Shown: in pieces, positions 53,164 to 61,848 of the stretch
Position numbering within the stretch: the stretch's first letter is position 1
Layout: every line of letters starts with the position of its first letter
Assembly (NCBI GenBank): GCA_965229005.1
Contig: CBDDIP010000002.1
Location: 186,001 to 250,000, forward strand
DNA: 64,000 bases
DNA from: CBDDIP01 sp965229005
GTDB lineage: Bacteria > Actinomycetota > Acidimicrobiia > Acidimicrobiales > Ilumatobacteraceae
Reading direction: 5' to 3'
Notes under the pieces: generated by a model
Databases searched by the model: none
What the model saw: only the letters and a program-made list of their open reading frames with translations
Told to the model about the DNA's origin: nothing
Made by a program: the position numbers and the translations under genes

Positions 53164-53970
53164 ATGGATCGTCATGAGCTGCATCCATTCAGCGTGCGAC
53201 TCCGAGTCCGACGAGCCCCGACGGTGACCTCCGCATCGTGGCAAGCCACCCTCACCGCGTGGCTGGTCGAGGTGCGCACCGACGTCGGCAGGCGCCTCGA
53301 TCCGCACATCGATGCGGCCGCCGCCGACATCGTCGAGACCCTGTTCACCCGGCCCGAGGCCTTGCCGGCCGCCATGCAGCGAACGGGTCAGCAGCTCGGC
53401 GACGAGGGCTGGCCGCTGCAACGCATCCATCGGTGGCTGCACCACCTGACGCTGATCGTCGGCCGCAGGCACCGGGCACTGCTGCGATCGCACGCCTCCA
53501 CCGCCTCGCTCGCCGAAGGCTGGGCCGCGGGCATGGTCCGCGGTGCCGGCGAGGACGTCATCACCGATGCCGTCACCGGCCTGTCCACCCCGTATGCGTT
53601 GCGCATCCGTCTGCACGAGCTGTTCCAACAGGCGCGTGGCACCGGTCTGGCGCCGAGCGACACCCACTCGTTCGTCGTCATCGACGCACCGGCCGGCAAC
53701 TCCAACCCGTTCCACAACGACATCGTGATGACCAGCGTTGCGGGCATCGTCGACGACGTGTTCCGCCGCGGCGAGGTGGTGGCCCGCAGCGGCGGCCGCA
53801 TCGTCGTGCTCACCGAGCGCTCACCGAGCACCGAGGCCCGAGCCACGGTGGTCCACGATCGCCTGCGGCTGTCGTCGGTCGTGGAGGTCACCCAGACCAT
53901 GGTGTGGGTGGACACGCTGCCGCCGACGGTCGACCACATCGACACGTTGCTGCGCGAGCTCGTCGGCTGA
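53164..53970 (+). CDS. Probable degenerate GGDEF-type protein
   Basis: A 268-residue protein with no signal peptide. Residues 1-135 are helical. From about 140 the sequence DAVTGLSTPYALRIRLHELF resembles the DPLTGLxNR start of GGDEF domains, and near 210 ARSGGRIVVL stands where GRxGGDEF would be, with the acidic residues lost. It therefore probably cannot make cyclic di-GMP but might bind nucleotide or act as a sensor. The family call is my inference; I cannot run a fold search. Confidence 0.5.
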   Translation: MDRHELHPFSVRLRVRRAPTVTSASWQATLTAWLVEVRTDVGRRLDPHIDAAAADIVETLFTRPEALPAAMQRTGQQLGDEGWPLQRIHRWLHHLTLIVGRRHRALLRSHASTASLAEGWAAGMVRGAGEDVITDAVTGLSTPYALRIRLHELFQQARGTGLAPSDTHSFVVIDAPAGNSNPFHNDIVMTSVAGIVDDVFRRGEVVARSGGRIVVLTERSPSTEARATVVHDRLRLSSVVEVTQTMVWVDTLPPTVDHIDTLLRELVG

Positions 53971-54003
53971 CGAGCCCGCGCAGCCCGACGGGCGCCGTCA
54001 AGG

Positions 54004-56919
54004 TCATCCCTGCAGCTGGCGGAGCACCCACGAGAACTCGTACGTGCCGGCGGCGATGCGGTGGTCGGGCAGCACGTCGGGCCCGCAGCTGGCGGTGCCG
54101 AGGCCGCGATGCGCAACGTCGGCATGCACGACCAGCCCGGGGCGGGCCACGAGCTGCTCGGCGTTCGAGGTCGCGAACAGGTCGGCGGCGGTGAAGTGCG
54201 TCGCCGAGCAGTGCAACACGGCCGGCGCTTCTGCCTCGACGCGAACGGCGACCCCGGTTCGCGGGTCGACGCACTCGAACCAGCGGCAATCGGTGCGCAG
54301 CCCGAACTCCTGCGGCACGAGGTACGGCGGCTCGTCGGGCTCGCGTTCCCACACCGCCAGTGCGGCACCGCTGTTGCGGTCGGGGTAGTTCTCGAAGGGG
54401 CCGCGCCCGAACCAACGGACGAGGCGAAACCGTCGCGGCAGGGCGAACGTGACACCGATGCGGGGGAGGTCGGCCATCGCCTCGGGCACCACCACGCGGT
54501 GACGGTGGTGGACGGCACCGTCGGCCAGGACGATGCGTTCGTGATGGTGCTCGAGCACGTCGTCCGCGGGCAGCCGATCGAGGCCGGCGTCGAGCCAGCG
54601 CCGCAGCGCCTTGCCGCCGCCGTGCGGGAGATCGGGCATCAGCTTGAAGCCGTCGTTGTCGGTGGCGGCGCGCCAGATGCACAGCTCGACCGGCGAGGTG
54701 AGGATGCGCTCCACGGGCGCGATCGGCGCATCGGGTGTCGGCACGAGCCGCGGCGCACGGCCCCGACGGGCAGCGCGCAGGGTCACCTGGTCCCAGGCAA
54801 CGAGGTGGCCTGCCGGCGCCCACGGCGTGTCGGCGCGCGACTCGAAGCGCACCGACAGGTGGACTTCGCCATCACCGCTGGGCACCGCGGCGGCCAGGTT
54901 GCTGGGCAGGTCGACGAGCGCCGACGAGTGCGGAGCGATCGCCGGGAGGCGCAGCACACCACTGCTGACGAGCTCGCCATCGACGCGCAGGCCCCAGCCG
55001 GCGCGCAGACCCTCGAGCCCGGTGAACGACTGGCGGTTGGTGACGCGGAGGCGAGTCGCACGTCCTCGAAGGGCGGCGAGCTCGACGGTGACCGGCCGGT
55101 AGACCCACGCCACCTCGCGCATCGCCGGATGCGGCTCGCCCCAGCTGCCGACCAGGCCGTCGGCGACGAAGTTGCCGTCGTTGGGCTGGTCGCCGAACTG
55201 CCCACCGAACGCGAGGCGCGTCGACCCGTCGGGCAGGTGCTGGACGAGGCCGTGATCCATCCACTCCCAGATGAAGCCGCCCTGCAGGCCGGGGGTGGTG
55301 GTGATCACCTTCCAGTAGTCGGCCAGCGAACCGTTGGAGTTGCCCATCGCGTGGCTGTACTCGCACATGATCAGCGGACGCTGACCGCGGCCCTCGGCGC
55401 CGTAGCGCTGGATGGCCTCGATGGTCGGGTACATCGGGCAGACGACGTCGGTGGCCGCCAGCCCGCCCTTCGTCCATCCAGCGTGGAGCACGGCGCCCTC
55501 GTAGTGCAGCGGCCGTGACGAGTCGAGGAAGCGGATGGCGCCGGCCAGCGCGTCGTGGTGCGCGCCGTAGCCGCTCTCGTTGCCGAGGCTCCACAGGATG
55601 ATCGACGGGTGGTTGCGATCTCGCGCCACCATGCGCGTGCCGCGGGCCAGCCACGTCGCTTCGTAGCGCGGGTCGTTGCACAGGCTGGTGTTGTAGGCGT
55701 GGCTCTCGATGTTCGCTTCGTCGATCACGTACATTCCGAGCTCGTCGCACAGGTCGAGGAAGCGCGGGTCGTTCGGGTAGTGCGACGTGCGCACGGCCGT
55801 GATGTTGTGCCGGCGCATCGACAGCAGATCGGCGCGCATGTCGTCGACGGTGACCGCACCGCCGCGGGTGGGGTGGTGATCGTGACGGTTGACGCCGAAG
55901 ATCCACACCGGCTGCCCGTTCACCAGCAGCTGACGATCCCGAACCTCCACGTGGCGGAAACCGACCTGCACGTCGCGCCCGTCGACCACCGCCCCGTCAC
56001 GCAGCAGGCGCACCTCGACGCGGTAGCGGTTCGGGTGCTCCGCCGACCACGCCAGCACCTTCGGCACCTCGAAGGTGAGCGCGACGCGGTGACCGGTGAA
56101 CACGTAGGGGTGGGCGAAGGCGTGGGGCACGACACCGCGCTGCACGCGCCCGATGCGCTTGCCGTTGGGCGCGAACAGGCTTGCTTCGACGACGCAACCC
56201 GGCTCGGGTGCAGCTGCGAATCCGAAGTGCGCGTCGACGGTGAGCGAACCGGCACCGGCGTCGACGTCCAGCGAAGCTGCACAGCGAACGTCGGCCAGAC
56301 GAACGTGCGGACGCGACTCGAGGTGCACGTCGCGGTGCAGCCCGGCCATCCACCACTGGTCCTGGTCCTCGACGTAGCTCTGCGCGCTGAAGCGCACGAC
56401 GACGATGGCGATCTCGTTCTCGCCGGAACGAACGTGTGCGGTGATGTCGTACTCGCTCGGCAGGCGGCTGTCGGTGCCGTAGCCGGCGAAGGCACCGTTC
56501 ACCCACACCGCGTGCACGCTCTCTGCCCCACCGACGTGCAGCACGGTCTGGCGACGGAGCCACGCGCCGGGCACGGTGAAGGTGCGACGGTAGACACCGG
56601 TGGGGTTGCGGTCGGGCAGCGCAGGCGGCGGGCCGTCGAAGGGCATCTGCACGTTCGTGTAGTGCGGCACGTCGCCGACGTCCTGCATCGTCCAGTTGCC
56701 CGGCACGGCCACCTCGGCCCACCGCGTCGTTGCGCCTCGCAGCGCAGCGGCGGGCACCGCGTCGGGGTGGTCGAACAGCCGGAACCGCCAGCGACCGTTC
56801 AACGAGCGGCGATCAGCGGGACGGATCGGGGCGGTGTCGCTGCTGCCGAGCGTCAGCCGGTGGAGTGCCAGCAGCCCGGGGTCGGCCCACGGCCGCAACT
56901 CCCCGATGTGCGGCAGCAC
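54004..56919 (-). CDS. Beta-galactosidase, glycoside hydrolase family 2 (LacZ type)
   Basis: A 971-residue GH2 enzyme, slightly shorter than E. coli LacZ. It has a sugar-binding jelly-roll, an immunoglobulin-like domain, a TIM barrel and a C-terminal beta-sandwich. Catalytic acid/base glutamate is in LGNESGYG (near 447), nucleophile glutamate in MCEYSHAMGNSNG (near 518), and the acidic ligand region in WEWMDHG. No signal peptide, so cytosolic. It hydrolyses terminal beta-galactosides. The start lies one base after the L,D-transpeptidase stop. Confidence 0.95.
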   Translation of the reverse strand: MLPHIGELRPWADPGLLALHRLTLGSSDTAPIRPADRRSLNGRWRFRLFDHPDAVPAAALRGATTRWAEVAVPGNWTMQDVGDVPHYTNVQMPFDGPPPALPDRNPTGVYRRTFTVPGAWLRRQTVLHVGGAESVHAVWVNGAFAGYGTDSRLPSEYDITAHVRSGENEIAIVVVRFSAQSYVEDQDQWWMAGLHRDVHLESRPHVRLADVRCAASLDVDAGAGSLTVDAHFGFAAAPEPGCVVEASLFAPNGKRIGRVQRGVVPHAFAHPYVFTGHRVALTFEVPKVLAWSAEHPNRYRVEVRLLRDGAVVDGRDVQVGFRHVEVRDRQLLVNGQPVWIFGVNRHDHHPTRGGAVTVDDMRADLLSMRRHNITAVRTSHYPNDPRFLDLCDELGMYVIDEANIESHAYNTSLCNDPRYEATWLARGTRMVARDRNHPSIILWSLGNESGYGAHHDALAGAIRFLDSSRPLHYEGAVLHAGWTKGGLAATDVVCPMYPTIEAIQRYGAEGRGQRPLIMCEYSHAMGNSNGSLADYWKVITTTPGLQGGFIWEWMDHGLVQHLPDGSTRLAFGGQFGDQPNDGNFVADGLVGSWGEPHPAMREVAWVYRPVTVELAALRGRATRLRVTNRQSFTGLEGLRAGWGLRVDGELVSSGVLRLPAIAPHSSALVDLPSNLAAAVPSGDGEVHLSVRFESRADTPWAPAGHLVAWDQVTLRAARRGRAPRLVPTPDAPIAPVERILTSPVELCIWRAATDNDGFKLMPDLPHGGGKALRRWLDAGLDRLPADDVLEHHHERIVLADGAVHHRHRVVVPEAMADLPRIGVTFALPRRFRLVRWFGRGPFENYPDRNSGAALAVWEREPDEPPYLVPQEFGLRTDCRWFECVDPRTGVAVRVEAEAPAVLHCSATHFTAADLFATSNAEQLVARPGLVVHADVAHRGLGTASCGPDVLPDHRIAAGTYEFSWVLRQLQG

Positions 56920-56920
56920 G

Positions 56921-57835
56921 TCAGCTGTGCACCCACACGGTCATGCCCTTCGGCACCAGACCGGACGCCCACACGAAGTCCATGGCCGGCACGCTGAGGC
57001 GGACGCAGCCGTGCGACGCCGGGTAGTTGGGGATGCTGTTCGACCCGTGCAGGGCGATGCCACCGTTGAAGTACTTCGGACGGTAGATCTCGCCGAGGTC
57101 GCCCTCCCACCAGCCCTCCGGACGCTCGCGGTTCACCTTGAACAGCCCGTCGGGTGTGATCGCCGTGCCCTTGATGATCTCACCGGGCGTGTTCTTGTCT
57201 TCCTCTTCATACGGCTTGCCGTTGGCGGTGGACGTGTTGAACGCCCACTGCGTCTTGCCGTCGACGACGATGAACACGAGCTGCCGAGCCTTGTCGACCT
57301 CGACGAGCGTGCCGCTGTCGGTGAGGCCGTGGGCCTTCTCCGGGAAGTTGGTGAGGTACGCCGCGGTGGCCGCGTCGACTTCGGCGGTGGCGGGCAGGCC
57401 GATGTACTTCTGGAAGGCCATCACCGCCTGCTTGGTGGTGAGGCCGTACTTGCCATCGGCGGCCGACAACCAAAAGCCGAGCTGCGACAGGCGCATCTGG
57501 ATCAGCTTCGTGGCCTCACCGCTGCTCTGGCCGACGGCCTCGAGCGGCGTGGGGAAGGCGCCGACCACTTCGACGTTGGACGGCAGCGTGGTGGTGGGCG
57601 CTGCCGTCGTGGTGGGCGCCTCGGTGGTGGTGGTCGGTTGCTCGGTGGTGGTGGGCGCCTCGGTCGTCGGTGCCACGGTGGTGACCGAGGGCGTCGGCGT
57701 CGGGAGGCCGGAGAGCGTGATCGGCGCGGCGCTGGCGGCGGAGGCCTCGTTGCCGCCCTGCGAGCACGACGACAGCGCCAAGAGCGCGACCGGCAAGCAC
57801 CATGTACCGATCGAGACTGCCCGGTGCCGTTGCAT
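56921..57835 (-). CDS. L,D-transpeptidase lipoprotein with peptidoglycan-binding domain
   Basis: A 304-residue exported protein with a lipobox ending in LALSSC. A Thr/Pro-rich linker (about 48-85) precedes a peptidoglycan-binding domain in which GKYGLTTKQAVMAFQ is the key segment. The YkuD catalytic domain ends with SHGCVRLS (catalytic Cys near 277). It forms 3-3 cross-links in peptidoglycan or attaches proteins to it. The ATG at 57835 is chosen because it gives the signal peptide. The following beta-galactosidase gene is one base away. Confidence 0.92.
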   Translation of the reverse strand: MQRHRAVSIGTWCLPVALLALSSCSQGGNEASAASAAPITLSGLPTPTPSVTTVAPTTEAPTTTEQPTTTTEAPTTTAAPTTTLPSNVEVVGAFPTPLEAVGQSSGEATKLIQMRLSQLGFWLSAADGKYGLTTKQAVMAFQKYIGLPATAEVDAATAAYLTNFPEKAHGLTDSGTLVEVDKARQLVFIVVDGKTQWAFNTSTANGKPYEEEDKNTPGEIIKGTAITPDGLFKVNRERPEGWWEGDLGEIYRPKYFNGGIALHGSNSIPNYPASHGCVRLSVPAMDFVWASGLVPKGMTVWVHS

Positions 57836-57954
57836 TGCGATCCTTCGCCTGACCCTTTCCACCTGCCGGTGACCCTGTCTGGGTGACCTGCCGAGGTGCG
57901 CCGCTGCTGACACGAAACGAACCCTGCCAACCGCGATCCTACTGACCCCGCCGA

Positions 57955-58548
57955 TCAGAAGCTGGGCAACTCGAACCAGATCGTGAGCGCGTATTTCACA
58001 CCGGTGATCAACGGCAGCGTCTCGTGCGCATGCGTCACCATCGACGGCCACACGACCAGTTCGCCGATGGCGAGATCGGCGTTCGTGAAGCCCTGTCGCG
58101 GGAACGCGAGCTCGGCGCCGGTGTAGCCCTCGTTCAACTTCACCGATCCGGAGACCTGCGCCACGTCGTGGTGGATGCGGAGATGCTCCTGCTCACCGGG
58201 CGCGTAGCGGATGACGAACGCGTCGCGCAGACCGTGGTAGTCGATGTATGGCCAGTGCTCCTGCAGCTGCGGCCAGATGCGCATGCCGATGTCCTGCTCG
58301 ACGGTCTCGAAGAGCTTCGGACTGATCACCGCCAGCGACACCTCGTGACCGGGAACGGGGTCGCCGGGCTGCGGCTCGAAGACGCCGATGGCCTCCGCGG
58401 CGCGCACGACGGTGTCGCAGAACGCCGGCGTCCAGAACGGCATGACCACGATCTCCGGCGCGACCTCGCGCAACGGCGAGTCGCTCGGGTCCGTCGCGTC
58501 GACGTAGCCGAAGATGCGCTGCAGGTCGCCTGGATCACGCTCGGTCAT
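57955..58548 (-). CDS. Prolyl-4-hydroxylase-like 2OG-Fe(II) oxygenase
   Basis: A 197-residue 2-oxoglutarate/Fe(II) oxygenase of the P4Hc type. Iron ligands are the HxD motif His126/Asp128 in LRIHHDVA and His175 in THAHETLP. The 2-oxoglutarate salt bridge would be Lys185 in VKYALTI, where many members have arginine. Small members of this type hydroxylate protein side chains. It starts 11 bases after gluQ on the same strand, so a tRNA or ribosome-related target is possible, but this is inference. Confidence 0.86.
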   Translation of the reverse strand: MTERDPGDLQRIFGYVDATDPSDSPLREVAPEIVVMPFWTPAFCDTVVRAAEAIGVFEPQPGDPVPGHEVSLAVISPKLFETVEQDIGMRIWPQLQEHWPYIDYHGLRDAFVIRYAPGEQEHLRIHHDVAQVSGSVKLNEGYTGAELAFPRQGFTNADLAIGELVVWPSMVTHAHETLPLITGVKYALTIWFELPSF

Positions 58549-58559
58549 GGGCGGCAACG

Positions 58560-59477
58560 CTACCGATGGAGCAGGTCCGCAGCGCTGAGGCGCCACGGTG
58601 CACGCGGGATGCGGTCGAAGTCGAACCGCTCGACGAGCTGCGCGGCGCTCAGCGGCTCGCCGGGTTCGGCGAGGCCGAGGCTGACTGCCAGCCAGGACCG
58701 AACGGCTGCCGCGTTCACGCCGCGCGCCGCGAGATCGTCGAGCGTGACGGCACCGTGTCGCTTGGCCAGCCGCGAGCCGTCCGGCGCGAGCACCATCGGC
58801 ACGTGCGCGTAGCGCGGGCGCTGGATGCCGAGCAGCTGCTGGATCATCACCTGCGCGGGGGTGACCGCCAACAGGTCGTCGCCGCGCACCACTTCGGTGA
58901 TGCCCTGGTGCCCATCGTCGACGACGACCGCGAGGTTGTAGGCGGGCACACCGTCGTTGCGTTGCAGGACCACGTCGCTCGCAGCGCCCGTGAACGTTCC
59001 GGCGATCGCGTCGTCGAACGAGATGCGTGCCTCGTCCGCGCGCAAGCGGAGCGCCGGAGCTCGTCCAGCAGCACGACGATCGGCGCGCGCCGCGGCGGTC
59101 AGCTCCCGGCACATGCCGGGGTAGTGATCCGAAGCGTCAGCGCCGTGTGGGGCGCTGATCGCATCACGGATCTCGCGCCTGGTGCAGAAGCACTCGTACA
59201 CACGGCCCATGTCGCGCAGCTCGTCGATCGCGTCGCGATGGCGGTCGTGATGCTCCGACTGTCGCTCGACCTCGCCGTCCCACTCGATCCCGATCGCGGA
59301 CAGCGCAGCGAGCTGCGAGCGCTCGTTCTCGGGTGACGACGTCACTCGATCGAGGTCCTCCATGCGCACCACGAACCCGCCACGCTGCGAGCGCGCGCTG
59401 AGCCACGCGACGAGTGCGGTCCGCAGGTTGCCGAGGTGGAGGTCGCCGGTCGGCGAGGGAGCGAACCGGCCACGCAT
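58560..59477 (-). CDS. gluQ: Glutamyl-queuosine tRNA(Asp) synthetase
   Basis: A 305-residue truncated glutamyl-tRNA synthetase. It has the class I motif in PSPTGDLHLGNLRTAL (near 6-21), LAKRHGA as the KMSKS loop, and a zinc site with Cys pair CFC, a Tyr and Cys in HYPGMC (about 95-125). It lacks the anticodon-binding domain of GluRS. It activates glutamate without tRNA and attaches it to queuosine in tRNA(Asp). The start is ATG 59477; GTG 59495 is an alternative. No queuosine synthesis gene is in the window. Confidence 0.9.
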   Translation of the reverse strand: MRGRFAPSPTGDLHLGNLRTALVAWLSARSQRGGFVVRMEDLDRVTSSPENERSQLAALSAIGIEWDGEVERQSEHHDRHRDAIDELRDMGRVYECFCTRREIRDAISAPHGADASDHYPGMCRELTAAARADRRAAGRAPALRLRADEARISFDDAIAGTFTGAASDVVLQRNDGVPAYNLAVVVDDGHQGITEVVRGDDLLAVTPAQVMIQQLLGIQRPRYAHVPMVLAPDGSRLAKRHGAVTLDDLAARGVNAAAVRSWLAVSLGLAEPGEPLSAAQLVERFDFDRIPRAPWRLSAADLLHR

Positions 59478-59498
59478 CTGCGCATTCTGCCGCACTCA

Positions 59499-59523
59499 GT
59501 GAGACCACCACTGGTGATCTCAC
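59499..59523. promoter_or_regulatory. 25-bp near-perfect palindrome upstream of gluQ
   Basis: GTGAGAcCACCA-c-TGGTGaTCTCAC has 12-base arms with one mismatch. It lies 21 bases upstream of the gluQ start, in the divergent promoter region. Either an operator or an mRNA hairpin. Confidence 0.55.
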
Positions 59524-59577
59524 GCTGCGTCGACATCCGGCCTGATCTGCAAGGAGACACGCGGAGGGTTGGGTTGA

Positions 59578-59639
59578 TCACGCAACGTGACCGGCATAGT
59601 CTGACGCAGACCGTGCGGAACTGATCACGCCCTGTGATC
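59578..59639. promoter_or_regulatory. Two TCAC/GTGA inverted repeats upstream of the GGDEF-EAL gene
   Basis: TCACG-caa-CGTGA (59578-59590) and GATCAC-gccct-GTGATC (59623-59639) lie before the GTG start at 59671. Their arms share TCAC/GTGA with the palindrome at 59499, so one regulator may bind all three. Confidence 0.45.
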
Positions 59640-59670
59640 TGAGCCGTTCGTTCGGGGTAGGGCAGACAGC

Positions 59671-61740
59671 GTGGCGGAAGCAATCGTGGGACAACCCGAT
59701 CCGATCGGGGATGCGCAGCGGACACCGTTCTCGCGCGCCCGCGCACTGGATGGCGTGGTGGCCAACCTCGCACCGTCGAGCTGGTTCCTCGTCCCGTTCG
59801 CCCTCGTCGTCGGCGCGTTGTTGCGCAACGAAGTCGATCAGACCCGCGTCGGCTGGTGGGTGCTCACCTCGGTCGTCGCGACTGCGTTCGTGCTCGTCGC
59901 CGTCCGCGCCCATCGGCGCACCACCGCCGCCGAGGCGGAGGAGGCCGACCGCACGGCGCCGCCGATGTGGGTGGTGCTGCTCGTCGGTGCCGCGCACGCC
60001 GCGATCGGCGTGCTGTTCGGCTTGTGCCCGTGGCTCGGCGCCGACCGTGGCGTCGACGTCCTGATGCTGCTGGTGCTGTTCCCGGCGTGCATGGCGTGCA
60101 TGGCCGCGATCGTCACCGCCGGCCGCCTCGACATGTACCTCGCCGTGGCCGTGCCGCTCTCGGCGTTGTCCGCCGCCGGCCTCTACGCCACCGGCGAGGC
60201 CCGGTTCCGCGCACTGGCCGTCGTTGCCGTGTTCTTCGCCACCTCACTGATCGCGTTGCACCGCGTGCTCAGCCGCGCCGTCTACCGCACCATCCACCTG
60301 CAGGAGCGCAGCGATGCGCTCGTGCAGCAGCTGGCCACCGACCGTCAGCAGCTGACGGCCCTCAACCAGCAGTTGGCGGCGAGCATCCACCAGCTGACCC
60401 ACCAGGCGACCCACGACCCGTTGACCGGGCTGCGCAACCGTCGTGGCGCGTTCGACGAGATCGAACGGCTCGTCGCCGCTGCCAGCGAACGGCGGCCGGT
60501 GGCGTTGTTGTTCTGCGACCTCGACCACTTCAAGTCGATCAACGACGCGCTCGGCCACCGCGGCGGCGACCAGTTCATCAGCGTCATCGCCGACCGCATC
60601 GCGCGCGGCACCGAGGCGGGCTCCGTGTCCGGTCGCATCGGCGGCGACGAGTTCGTCATCGCCCTGCCCGGTCTCGATCTCGCCGCGGCGAGCGCCGTGG
60701 CCAGTCGTCTCGTGGGCGTGCTCGGACAACCAGTGCACGCCGAGGCGCGAGAGATGCCGTCGTCGGTCAGCATCGGCGTTGCTGCCGCGCCGGTGCACGG
60801 GTCCACCGCCGCCGAGCTGATGCGCCACGCCAACGCCGCGTTGTACCGCGCCAAGAAGAACGGCCGCAACCGGATGGAGATGTTCGACGGCTCGATGCAG
60901 CGCGAGCTCGTCGACCGCCTCGAGGCGGAGCAGGCGCTGCGTCGAGCGATCGACGACGGCGAGATCATGCCGTACTTCCAACCGGAGATCGACGCCAGCT
61001 CCGGCCACATCGTCGGTGCCGAGCTGTTGGCCCGATGGGTGCGTCGCAACGGCAAGGTGGTGCCGGCGCAGGACTTCATCGCCCTCGCCGCCCGCGCCGG
61101 GCTGCTCGAGCGGATCACCGACCGCGTGCTCAGCGGCGCACGGCCGCAGATCCGCCGCCTGGCCATGCTCGGGCTGCCCGACGGGTTCCGCTTCCGCGTC
61201 AACGTCGCGCCCGAGGCGACGGAGCGCTCGTGGCGCGACAACCCGATCGACCAACTGGTGCAGGGCCTCGACCCGTCGTTGCTCACCGTCGACGTGCGCG
61301 AGGCCGCGGTCATCGCCGACCTGCCGGCGGCCGCCGCCAACCTCGCCGCGTTCCGCGCCCGCGGCGGACGCGTCTGCCTCGACGACTTCGCCCGCGGCGT
61401 GTCGTCGCTGAGCCTCTTGCGCCGGCTGCCGCTCGACGAGGTCCGCATCGACCGCGTCTCGATCGACACGATCATCACCCACCCGCACGACCGGGCGATC
61501 GTCCGCTCGATCATCGCCGTGGTGCGCGAGATCGGCTTCGCCGTCACGGCCGATGGCGTGGAGACCGGTGCCCAAGCCGACGCACTGATCGCGCTCGGTT
61601 GTGTGCGCCAGCAGGGTCACCTCTACGCACCCGCGCTCCCGGCGGACGAGTTCGAGAGCTTCCTGTTGCAGCGTCTCGCCGAGCGCTACGCGCAGGGCAA
61701 CGTCGTCGCTCGCTCGTGGGAGACGACCGAGCTGACGTAG
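59671..61740 (+). CDS. Membrane GGDEF-EAL protein (cyclic di-GMP)
   Basis: A 689-residue protein. Residues 1-210 hold about six TM helices, then a short coiled coil (about 215-245) leads to a GGDEF domain starting at DPLTGLRNRRGAF with an intact GRIGGDEF (about 325-329). The EAL domain keeps Glu451 (AELLARW), the VNVAPE asparagine, DDF (571-572) and QG near 648. However, the usual lysine is Arg592 (VRID) and the usual Glu of xAEGVET is Asp628 (ADGVET). So diguanylate cyclase activity looks intact and phosphodiesterase activity is doubtful. The RxxD inhibition site is absent. Confidence 0.92.
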   Translation: MAEAIVGQPDPIGDAQRTPFSRARALDGVVANLAPSSWFLVPFALVVGALLRNEVDQTRVGWWVLTSVVATAFVLVAVRAHRRTTAAEAEEADRTAPPMWVVLLVGAAHAAIGVLFGLCPWLGADRGVDVLMLLVLFPACMACMAAIVTAGRLDMYLAVAVPLSALSAAGLYATGEARFRALAVVAVFFATSLIALHRVLSRAVYRTIHLQERSDALVQQLATDRQQLTALNQQLAASIHQLTHQATHDPLTGLRNRRGAFDEIERLVAAASERRPVALLFCDLDHFKSINDALGHRGGDQFISVIADRIARGTEAGSVSGRIGGDEFVIALPGLDLAAASAVASRLVGVLGQPVHAEAREMPSSVSIGVAAAPVHGSTAAELMRHANAALYRAKKNGRNRMEMFDGSMQRELVDRLEAEQALRRAIDDGEIMPYFQPEIDASSGHIVGAELLARWVRRNGKVVPAQDFIALAARAGLLERITDRVLSGARPQIRRLAMLGLPDGFRFRVNVAPEATERSWRDNPIDQLVQGLDPSLLTVDVREAAVIADLPAAAANLAAFRARGGRVCLDDFARGVSSLSLLRRLPLDEVRIDRVSIDTIITHPHDRAIVRSIIAVVREIGFAVTADGVETGAQADALIALGCVRQQGHLYAPALPADEFESFLLQRLAERYAQGNVVARSWETTELT

Positions 61741-61848
61741 GAGCGCGCTACTACGATCGGCCGCGAACCAGCCGGGCCGTGTCGGACGTACCAGCGAGTC
61801 CACCGCGCCGACCACGGCAGCGGAACACGATGAGGAGAAGGGAAGCGG

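Noticed and set aside
53164..53970. Annotation as active diguanylate cyclase
   Set aside because: The GGDEF acidic residues are absent, so activity is not supported.
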